DNA of 55,205 nucleotides from a virus, in the IMG/VR virus record IMGVR_UViG_3300031974_005644, positions 1-55,205 of that record. The stretch is one strand, 5' to 3'. The notes beneath the pieces were generated by a model. It searched no databases. It worked only from the letters and a program-made list of their open reading frames with translations, and was not told the origin of the DNA. Shown piece after piece: positions 1-7,000 of this stretch; the stretch's first letter is position 1, and every line of letters starts with the position of its first letter. A program made the translations under genes and the position numbers.

Positions 1-303
1 TCAGGGGGTTTGAGGCGGCTCAGCCCATGCTCGCCACGCGGCCAGAAGGTCTTCCAAATCAGCGACCCAAGTCCGCAGCACTTGCTCCCCCTCGGCGGTC
101 AGCGCACTGGTCGCCGCCGGGTCATTGGGCGCCACGAACAGCAGTGCCGGTCGCGGCACTTCGGTCAGCAGCTCGGGTGGCGGCTCAGGTGCCACGCTCA
201 CTTGCACGTAGACCACCCGCTCAACTTCGACCGGCACCTCGCGCACGAGCCACTTGCACCCGGCCAGGGCGAGCGCCAACAGCAGGATTACTGATCGAGC
301 CAT
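1..303 (-). CDS. Outer-membrane spanin lipoprotein (Rz1-like)
   Basis: This 100-residue protein has a short hydrophobic signal ending in a lipobox, LALAGC, so it should be acylated at Cys16 and sorted to the outer membrane. A proline-rich middle (APEPPPELL) is typical of o-spanins, which pair with an inner-membrane spanin to fuse the membranes at the last step of lysis. The start overlaps the end of the upstream i-spanin gene by 16 bases in another frame, the usual Rz/Rz1 arrangement. The stop codon is the first three bases of the window. Assignment rests on architecture and context. Confidence 0.85.
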   Translation of the reverse strand: MARSVILLLALALAGCKWLVREVPVEVERVVYVQVSVAPEPPPELLTEVPRPALLFVAPNDPAATSALTAEGEQVLRTWVADLEDLLAAWRAWAEPPQTP

Positions 304-623
304 TGGTTCATCACCTCGGGACCGGAACCCTCAATCACGGGACGGGGCACGTTGAGTCGGCGCAGGGCTCTCGCGGCCGCCTCAGACGCAGCCAAGGTGG
401 CCACCTGTTGGGCGGTCTCCATGCTGCGCTGCTGGGTCTTGATGTCACCCTTGAGCGTGGCGATGGTGGCGTCGCGATCGGTCAGCAGGCGCCCGTAGGC
501 CAGGGCTTCGGTTGCCGCTTCTGTCCTGCACTGACTGGTTTCGATCTTGGCGTTCTGAGTGCTGATCAGGCCTGCGGCGGCCGTGGCCATCAAAACCAGC
601 GCGGCGACGAGCGGGGCCGTCAT
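288..623 (-). CDS. Inner-membrane spanin (Rz-like)
   Basis: The 111-residue protein has an N-terminal membrane segment (about residues 5-20) followed by a long charged alpha-helical, coiled-coil-like region (about 25-90), as in Rz-type i-spanins. It would sit in the inner membrane with its periplasmic helix reaching the lipoprotein encoded just downstream. Its start overlaps the endolysin stop by ATGA and its end overlaps the Rz1-like start. Sequence similarity to known Rz proteins is not obvious by eye, so the call comes from topology and the endolysin-Rz-Rz1 order. Confidence 0.82.
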   Translation of the reverse strand: MTAPLVAALVLMATAAAGLISTQNAKIETSQCRTEAATEALAYGRLLTDRDATIATLKGDIKTQQRSMETAQQVATLAASEAAARALRRLNVPRPVIEGSGPEVMNQWLDQ

Positions 624-1144
624 TGACCAGCCTCAACACACTTGGCGTGCCGCTCAAGCTGCCGCGTCCAGACGCCCCAGCACCGCCGGTTCGGCTTGCC
701 GTCGACCAGTGTCGAACAGTCATATCCGCCGGCGCGTCGCCACAGCAGCAGGGCATCGCAGGCCGCAGGGTAGTTGCCCGCCAGCAAGTGACGGCGCATC
801 GATGACGAGCGCCAGTTGGCAATGCCGTATTGGTACGCGAAGTCGAGAAAAACGTCATATTCCGCCTGGTGCAGCTTCACGCCCGGCAGTGACTCGCGAA
901 AGGCCTTTTCGTCCTTGTCGATGTGCGCTGCGGCTTTGATCAGCGCCCGCACCGGATCGACGGTCTCGCCCATCTGCACCCGGCTGCCGTCTTCGTGGAC
1001 GGTGCTGCCGAAGCCCAGCGTGGCCCGGTCACCCTGGGTGGGGATGATCGCCCGATCTGTGAAGCCTTCATGGGTGACGATGCCCACCAGCCCTGCGGCG
1101 CTCAGCGACAGCACGCCCACGGCAATTCGCGCCCGGCCCATCAT
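620..1144 (-). CDS. SAR endolysin, GH24 lysozyme
   Basis: A 174-residue muramidase that cleaves peptidoglycan. Starting at the double Met, residues 4-23 form a weakly hydrophobic, Ala/Gly/Ser-rich signal-anchor-release segment, immediately followed by the lysozyme active site: E26 (THEGF), D39 (QGD) and T42 (ATLGFGST). The spacing between Glu and Asp is longer than in T4 lysozyme, as in several phage SAR endolysins with a TQGD motif. The C-terminal part carries SSMR, the Cys-containing YDCSTL and WTRQLERHAKC. A longer reading frame extends upstream to 1279 but adds non-hydrophobic sequence across a terminator, so the ATG at 1144 is preferred. The two spanin genes follow. Confidence 0.92.
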   Translation of the reverse strand: MMGRARIAVGVLSLSAAGLVGIVTHEGFTDRAIIPTQGDRATLGFGSTVHEDGSRVQMGETVDPVRALIKAAAHIDKDEKAFRESLPGVKLHQAEYDVFLDFAYQYGIANWRSSSMRRHLLAGNYPAACDALLLWRRAGGYDCSTLVDGKPNRRCWGVWTRQLERHAKCVEAGQ

Positions 1145-1194
1145 GGGGCAGGCTTCCAGCAGATGAAGCTCGGCATTTGCAGTCTCCTGAAACG

Positions 1195-1218
1195 AAAAAC
1201 CCCGCTCGGGGCGGGGTT
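1195..1218 (-). terminator. Rho-independent terminator upstream of lysis cassette
   Basis: The minus strand reads an 8-bp stem AACCCCGC/GCGGGGTT with a 5-nt loop, followed by five T residues. It lies between the 112-residue gene (ending at 1242) and the endolysin start, so lysis genes need antitermination or their own promoter. The same hairpin sequence recurs in opposite orientation at 46619-46641. Confidence 0.8.
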
Positions 1219-1241
1219 GAGGGTGAGATGGGTGGTGAATA

Positions 1242-1580
1242 TCAGTGCAGCTGCTTCCACTGCCCGGTCCAGCGGTCATCGATGAACTTGTCCATACCGG
1301 GGGTTACCGGCTCGTCGAACCACACTTGGTAGCCATCTTCGGGCGACCAGAAAAAGCTGCGGACTTCGAGAAAGTCACCGCCCGGCCCAATGGCCAAACT
1401 ATCCCCAACACGGGGCAGGTACGGCAGGCAAACCGCCTTGTAAAGCGCGCTATGACCGCCGTGCTCCTGAAACTCTTCGGTAGTCCAGATGGCCAAAACC
1501 ACCTTAAACACTGCGGGCTCGGGCGCCGCCGCTGCGGGCCGTGGTTGAATCTGCGGGGCTACCTCTGTAGATTTATGCAT
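1242..1580 (-). CDS. Hypothetical protein, 112 residues
   Basis: A strong ribosome site (AGGAGG, 8 nt before the ATG at 1580) and normal composition make this a real gene. The first 20 residues are Pro/Ala-rich and probably disordered; the rest is a small mixed alpha/beta domain rich in Trp and Phe with no signal peptide or membrane segment. I do not recognise the family. It sits alone between a plus-oriented hairpin (1614-1659) and the minus-oriented terminator at 1195, next to the antirepressor and lysis genes. Confidence 0.72.
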   Translation of the reverse strand: MHKSTEVAPQIQPRPAAAAPEPAVFKVVLAIWTTEEFQEHGGHSALYKAVCLPYLPRVGDSLAIGPGGDFLEVRSFFWSPEDGYQVWFDEPVTPGMDKFIDDRWTGQWKQLH

Positions 1581-1613
1581 TGGACATACCTCCTAAGGAC
1601 TTGTCTGATTCGG

Positions 1614-1659
1614 CCCCGTTCTCTTTCGTCCGCCAAGATGTCGAGAGAACGGGGTTTTT
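1614..1659 (+). terminator. Plus-oriented terminator-like hairpin with no plus-strand gene
   Basis: An 11-bp perfect stem, CCCCGTTCTCT/AGAGAACGGGG (1614-1624 and 1644-1654), with a 19-nt loop and TTTTT immediately downstream on the plus strand. No plus-strand gene ends here; the nearest plus gene ends at 3062 and lies downstream. It may stop antisense transcription entering from the left, or act as a 5'-UTR structure of the minus-strand gene starting at 1580. Confidence 0.6.
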
Positions 1660-1739
1660 CATTGCTGCTGAGCCATTATTGGCACGGCTTCCAGTGTCGG
1701 CCACACGGAAAGCCATCGTTTTCGAGGGGCTTTCGGTCA

Positions 1740-2480
1740 TCAAGCCGCCCTGCCCTGCTGAGACTGCAGAATCTGCGCAAGCTTGGTCAGCCCCTTCGGC
1801 GTGATGCGAACCTGCTCCACCACCTTTTCGCTGCCATCCGCGCGGGTCACCGTGTCGACCTTGTGCACCAGCACCCCCTGGGTGATTCGGTCCTGATACG
1901 CCAGCCAGCCGGAGTGCCCCGGACGACCGTAGATCCAACGCTGAGTGATCAGCAGGTTCCTGAGGTCAATCGGGCGAATCTGCAGCGCCTTGGCTGAGTC
2001 CCGCATGCACATCGATCCCTCGGCGTCCGCGATGCGCTCAAACCCCAGCACCTTGGGTGCTTGCTCAGCCACCTTGCTTTCAAGCGCGACCCGCTCGCCT
2101 TCTATTTGAGTGGCCAGCTGCATCAGCTCCAACCGCGACATGGCCAGGATGGGATTGGCGGCCCTGTTCTCCAACTCCGTCATCCGGTCGAACACCTTGG
2201 CCTGGAGTTCGTAGCTGTACGACATGGCCATCAGGCAGGCTTCGCGTTTGGGGAGTCGGTAGATGGGGGATTCCCGCGTTGCCCCATTGCCAACAGTGAC
2301 TTGGATCATGTCCCGAAACTTTGGGGCATGTTCTCCGAGCACTTTTGGCACCTTGGCCATGAAGTGGTCGTGGCGCAGTTCTGATTCACCGGCCCCGCGC
2401 TGGCTGTTGATGAAATCCACCAGCTCAGTGCTGGTCATGGTGACGGTGCTGCCGTCGCTGAGGGTCACTGGGTTGTTCAT
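1740..2480 (-). CDS. Phage antirepressor (Rha-type N domain, KilAC C domain)
   Basis: The 246-residue protein matches two phage regulator families. Residues about 30-108 look like the Rha domain (HDHFMAKVPKVLG, IYRLPKREACLMAMSYSYELQAKVFDRM). Residues about 135-240 look like the KilAC DNA-binding domain (ALQIRPIDLRNLL, WIYGRPGHSGWLAYQDRI, VRITPKGLTKLAQIL). Such proteins typically inactivate a repressor or rewire phage transcription. It is translationally coupled by ATGA to the Arc-like gene upstream, and both are driven from a promoter with an operator embedded in its spacer, closely paralleling arc-ant of phage P22. Confidence 0.87.
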   Translation of the reverse strand: MNNPVTLSDGSTVTMTSTELVDFINSQRGAGESELRHDHFMAKVPKVLGEHAPKFRDMIQVTVGNGATRESPIYRLPKREACLMAMSYSYELQAKVFDRMTELENRAANPILAMSRLELMQLATQIEGERVALESKVAEQAPKVLGFERIADAEGSMCMRDSAKALQIRPIDLRNLLITQRWIYGRPGHSGWLAYQDRITQGVLVHKVDTVTRADGSEKVVEQVRITPKGLTKLAQILQSQQGRAA

Positions 2481-2662
2481 GCGGCCTCCTTCAAGTCGTC
2501 ACCGCGACCCGTTGCGTCTTCCAGCACCGCAACGATTTCCCCATTGAAACTCCGACGATTCTTCTCGGCCTGCTCATGCACTTTGGCGTGAATCTCTGGG
2601 GGGAGCCTGAGCGCTGTTCGCACCCAGTTTTCCTGCCTTCCACTGCGTTTCGGCTCTGTCAT
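2477..2662 (-). CDS. Arc-like ribbon-helix-helix repressor
   Basis: A 61-residue protein whose core (TALRLPPEIHAKVHEQAEKN, then RRSFNGEIVAVLE) fits the Arc-type ribbon-helix-helix fold: a beta strand with alternating contact residues, helix A, then helix B starting at the S-x-N-x-E-I motif. The ATG at 2662 has a clear AAGGAG 6 nt upstream, whereas the longer frame runs through the promoter. It should bind the operator at 2708-2726 and repress its own transcript, including the coupled antirepressor gene. Confidence 0.87.
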   Translation of the reverse strand: MTEPKRSGRQENWVRTALRLPPEIHAKVHEQAEKNRRSFNGEIVAVLEDATGRGDDLKEAA

Positions 2663-2700
2663 AAAGTCTCCTTTACCAGTGCGGGATGCACTGTGGAGCC

Positions 2701-2765
2701 TTTTTAGCATCCACCATTTGTGGATGTCAAATAGAACCATTGCGTGCGCGCAAGTGGATGCCCAC
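2701..2765. promoter_or_regulatory. Divergent immI-like promoter/operator region
   Basis: On the minus strand a consensus -35 (TTGACA, 2730-2725) is followed after 18 bp by TAAAAA (2706-2701) as -10. Exactly in the spacer lies a perfect inverted repeat, CATCCAC-N5-GTGGATG (2708-2726). A second GTGGATG half-site lies at 2754-2760 and forms GTGG-ATGC-CCAC, just upstream of the plus-strand Mnt-like start at 2775. The geometry is that of P22 Pant, where Arc binds between -10 and -35. Which of the two ribbon-helix-helix proteins binds which site is inferred, not visible. Confidence 0.75.
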
Positions 2766-2774
2766 AATCACGCC

Positions 2775-3062
2775 ATGAGCGACCGACACCAGATAAAGCC
2801 ATACCCGCTTCGCATGGCTGATGAGCTCCGCCAGAAGATCGAGAATGCATCGAAAGAGAGCGGCCGCAGCCTGAACGCCGAAATCGTGCAGCGCCTGGAG
2901 GAATCGTTTGATCAGCCCGCGCGCGTCATCCAACTGACCTTCTCAAAGGACATCCCAAGTGAGACGCAGGAAGCTATGGCGCGCGGGTTGGTCGAGCTGG
3001 CGAGTTCAAAGGGAGTGAAGGCAGATTACCTCCTGACGGACGATGAAGACGAGGGGAAGTAG
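2775..3062 (+). CDS. Mnt-like ribbon-helix-helix regulator
   Basis: A 95-residue protein with an N-terminal Arc/Mnt-type domain (KPYPLRMADELRQKIENASK, then GRSLNAEIVQRLEESF) and a further 45 residues (VIQLTFSKDIPSETQEAMARGL) that probably add an oligomerisation helix, as in Mnt. It is divergently transcribed from the Arc-like/antirepressor pair, the same arrangement as mnt versus arc-ant in P22 immI. The start is set at the Met before SDRHQIKPYPL; the upstream frame overlaps the opposite promoter. Likely function: holding the antirepressor off in the lysogen. Confidence 0.83.
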   Translation: MSDRHQIKPYPLRMADELRQKIENASKESGRSLNAEIVQRLEESFDQPARVIQLTFSKDIPSETQEAMARGLVELASSKGVKADYLLTDDEDEGK

Positions 3063-3093
3063 CCTCGCCTCATTTGTCCCTAATGCTTACGGC

Positions 3094-3315
3094 CTACGTG
3101 CACGTGGATGTTCGGGGGCCAGTGAGCCACCCACACACGAATGCTATGGGGCAGATAATCACCGTGAAGCCAACAAACAGGACTAGGGCCAATGCCAGGC
3201 CCTTACCGGGATCAGGCGCACCAAACGCAAAAACGGCCTTGACCCCGGCGACGATGCTGACGAGCTTGAACACGGCTGTTGCCCATCTAAGGCCCTTCGA
3301 TACGCGTGGATTCAT
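3094..3315 (-). CDS. Small membrane protein, 73 residues
   Basis: Two hydrophobic segments (about residues 13-33 and 41-65) predict an inner-membrane hairpin protein. The ATG at 3315 has AAAGGA 6 nt upstream; a GTG 15 bases earlier is less well placed. The family is unknown. Next to the immunity locus and an exported protein, it may be an accessory (moron-type) gene such as a superinfection-exclusion factor, but this is inference from position and topology only. Confidence 0.55.
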   Translation of the reverse strand: MNPRVSKGLRWATAVFKLVSIVAGVKAVFAFGAPDPGKGLALALVLFVGFTVIICPIAFVCGWLTGPRTSTCT

Positions 3316-3396
3316 GGCTTTTCCTTTCACTGTGCAGCAGGTTTCATGTCAAGCGGATCGCTGAACGACTTCGAGCCGCTCCAGTGGGTGGCTCCA

Positions 3397-4005
3397 CTAC
3401 TCATCGCTACCGACGCATAGTTCACCAATCTTTGTCGGTGTGAGGATGCTCACCGAGGGGTCGTCAGGATCTAGGTCCAAGTCCATAAGTTCCCAGGGCG
3501 AGAAAAGGTTGCAAGACACATCACCGGCCTCAAGCTCAGATTGATGCCGTGCCAAGAGGGCTTCCGTGTCAAGTTCTCCAGCTTTCCGGGACTCGCATAG
3601 CAACGCCTCCATGCTGAATTTGCTCGGCTGTTGCGCCCATGACTTCCAGCCCAAATCAGTATCCAACGGGGTTGGAGGGGCATCATTGACGTAGCTCCGC
3701 ATCGCGACAGCGACAGCTTTGTTTTGCCGGGTAAGGCAATTCGTCAAATTCCGAAAAACAACCTCGAAGCCACATTCGTCAGTGGTGCAATAACGCATCA
3801 GGGAATCATGGCCGACGAACTCATCCGCATACTCAACAGTGCTAGGGTCAAAGATCACTACAGAGTTCGCGCCGCCAGACACCAAGTATTTTCCGCCCTC
3901 AAGCGGCCACACTGATTCGCTGGAAGACACTGCCATTGGGAAAATTAAGAGTGCCGCTTGGAGGCCGCACGACAGCCACCTTCTAAACGGTGAAAGCTCT
4001 TTCAT
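3397..4005 (-). CDS. Exported hypothetical protein, 202 residues
   Basis: The N-terminus KELSPFRRWLSCGLQAALLIFPMAVSSSES is a clear Sec signal peptide with a positively charged start, hydrophobic core and small residues before cleavage near residue 27. The mature part is acidic with five cysteines (YCTTDEC, TNCLTRQ, LLCES, VSCNLF, ELCVG), which suggests disulfides in the periplasm. It is not a recognised virion or lysis protein. It lies between the end of the long structural operon and the immunity locus, where phages often carry lysogenic-conversion genes. Local base composition is less GC-rich than in the flanking structural genes. Confidence 0.7.
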   Translation of the reverse strand: MKELSPFRRWLSCGLQAALLIFPMAVSSSESVWPLEGGKYLVSGGANSVVIFDPSTVEYADEFVGHDSLMRYCTTDECGFEVVFRNLTNCLTRQNKAVAVAMRSYVNDAPPTPLDTDLGWKSWAQQPSKFSMEALLCESRKAGELDTEALLARHQSELEAGDVSCNLFSPWELMDLDLDPDDPSVSILTPTKIGELCVGSDE

Positions 4006-4063
4006 GCTGTGGCCCCAACGAATTGAGGCCCGAGTTTAATGGCCTCGCCGGCGTCAACGCACC

Positions 4064-7000
4064 TCACCTGCCAAAAGCATCGTTCCAAATCCTGATCCCC
4101 GCTCGCACCTCGGCATCTCGCTCAGCCTCCCACTTCGCCTTCGTGGCGTCGTCAGGGGCATCCTCAATATCCCTGCGCGCTTTGCGATCTTCCTTGGCAA
4201 TCCATAGCACCTCATCAATGGCGTCTTCCTGCTTTTTGGTGAACTGGTCTGCATAGGGCTCGTCGCTGTCCTCCATGCTTTTGATAGTCTTCAACGCGGC
4301 ATCGGCCTGGCGGGCAATGTCGCTGAAGCGGCTGTCGTAGAAATACTCCGAACGTTCGTTGACGAAACGGCGAACCACCGGCACGTCGTTCCGATGGGTA
4401 GGCCCGTCACCAGCCAGCACGGTCACCATCCCTTCTACCAGGCGCCATTGCGGCCCTACATAGCCCTTGACCAGCGCCTCGGCGCCAGAAGCGCTCAGTG
4501 GGTCAACATTCCACGCTTCTTTGACCCAGTTCGGCCCGAACCGCGTGCCGCCCATCATCCCGTGCAGTGTTTGCATCAGGCCTGTCAGCGCTTTTTCTTC
4601 ATAGTCGCGGTACGCCACCGGGTCATAGGTGTCGTCACCGAAGCTGCGCCGGTAAATCGTGCTTCCGAAAGAGGTTTCGTTGTTCGCCACATTCAAGAAT
4701 GGCTCAGCCACGCTCGGAATCAGCGTGTCGGTCGGCATGAAACTGGTCATGAACGCGCTCAGCGACACGCCAACGGCCTCTGCCGGGCTCGCATTACCCC
4801 GAACGGCCCGACCCACCATCCGGCCCATGGCGTACGGCACGTTGTAGCCATAGGCAATCGGCCATTTGATAAAGGTGTCCTCATCAATAAACGCAGTCAG
4901 CTCGCGTCCCAGCGACCACTTCCCGGCCGCGTCTCCCAGTGGCTCGCCTTCCTCATCGTCGCCCTCAAGCAAGGACTCCACCAAGCCAGCCACCATCAAA
5001 CCCAGCATCGCGCGGCGAGTCCACTTGCTGCGAGCGGCAGCTTTCAGCATGGCAAAGTTGCCCTGCATGGCGGCGTTGAAGAACACATAGAAAGCACTCG
5101 GCCACTGCAGTTCGCCCTTCTGGTTGAAGTTCACAGTGGTGTCCTTCGCCAGCCGTGCCGATTCCTGCTTGCTCAAGCCGCGGTCACGGGCAGCTTTGTA
5201 GATCGCAAGACGGGTGGTGTTCTCGAAGATCTCGTTGTAACGCTCAAGCATGTTGAAGAAGCCGGAAACGCCCCCCTTCACACCCTGCACTGCAATGTTC
5301 GGAACCCCCTTCCGCTGCTGATCCACCAGCCTCTGGAACTCTGCCTTTATGTCGTCGACACCTGTGAGGCCATAGGCGCCAGTCGTACCGCCTGACTCCA
5401 GAAACTCGCGATACAACGGGCTGCCCTCGATTACCCAGCCCTTATCCTTGCCGCGAACCGCACCAACCAGACCAGCACGCAGATTCTTCATCACATCGAA
5501 GGCAAACCCCTTCGGGTCTTTCATGTCTGCGCCAAAGGCGTTCAGAAAAGCCGTTTGCACGTCACGAACAAAGTTGGGCAAAGCGAACTCGGGGTTGTAC
5601 ATCGTCAACGTCCGACCAAACAGCCGCGTGGCGGCGCCGATGCCCTTCAGCACCCAGCTCAGCTGCTCGCCCGCCATGTTCTTCAACTGCTTGGCCAGCC
5701 GTTTGTTCTGGAACTCCATCACCACCAACGCGCCGTCTACCCGCGCCATGAAGATTTCATCGCGGCGGTAAAGATCATTGATGCTCGGCACGTACTGAAC
5801 ATCGTCTTTGGTCACCATTCGGCCCTTGCCGTCCATCTGCGGCTTGCCAGTTTTAGGGTCAACCACCGGCACCTTCACGGTGCGCGCCATCTTCGGGTAC
5901 TCCGCCGGAGTCATCACTCGCCAGTAGTCACCTGCGGGGCCGCTGATGAGGCCTTCATTGCCGCTGGTTTCCAGAATCAGGTTGTAGACCGCTCGGCCGA
6001 CGCGATTCTTCTCAGCACGAACGAAGGTCTTCTGGGCATCAAGCAATGCGACAGCCAGCGGGTCTTCAGCGCGGGATGCCCGACCAAAGGCCTCACGGAT
6101 CACCGTCGACCGCTGATCGAACCCGTTGCCGGTGCCCTGCCCCTGTTCTTCGGGGTCAACGACGGACTTCAGCGGCACATAGTGCTGATACCCGGTGGTC
6201 AGGTCCTGGTACTGCTGCGCCGAGATCAGCCCAGCCTCGCGCATCAGGTTCAGCTTCTGCCGATTGATCGCCTGCACCACGCGGGACACCTCAGCCAGCG
6301 CGTCACGCTGTTCCTGCGGCAGTGCAGCCACTTCGGCAAGAATCTTCTTCGCCTGCCGGTTGGTCATGCCCGACCCACCATCGGGGAACATGCTGTTCCG
6401 CTCGGCAATGGCCGCGTTGCGCTCCTGAGCGTGCAGCGCATACAGGTAGTCACTGGCCTGCTTGAAGCTCACGCCAGCCTTGTTCATCACCTTGAACAGC
6501 GCCTTGGTCGTGTCCTTCAGATCGTCCAGGCGCGTCTGCGTGCGGCCGTAGAAGGTCTTCTCCAGGCTGCCGGGGTCACGCTCGTCAGGAATCGCAACGC
6601 CCTTGCCCTTCAGGAACTTCACGGCACGCTCGACTTCCGAGAAGCGGTTGATGAACCACGGATACAAGTTGTGGTTAAGCGCCCGCCTGTTGTCGGCGCG
6701 CACTTTGCGGTGCCAAATCCCCCAGCCGCCCCAGTTGGGTGGCAGCAGGGTTGAGATGTCATCCGGGTCGGTGCTGGTTTGATCCTGGCGGCTAAATTTA
6801 ACGTCGGCCCCAGAATCAGAGAACCCGCCATCGGGCGGGTTCTGGGTTACATCCGATTCGCCTTGTCTCGGGCGATCATCTGTCGGATTTCGGCGCTCGC
6901 CTGCTTCATTTCTTGCCGCAACGATTCGATCTCGGACGCCGTCAGCGTCCTGACCTGCTCTTTCGTTGGAGACTTTGGCTCGAGCTTGTTCACTTGTTCC

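Noticed and set aside
620-1279. Longer 219-residue version of the endolysin frame
   Set aside because: The extra N-terminal 45 residues run across the terminator hairpin, lack a ribosome site, and would bury the SAR segment that fits as the true N-terminus.
3104-3110. Additional GTGGATG half-site
   Set aside because: Single 7-bp match inside a coding region without a partner half-site or promoter; likely chance.
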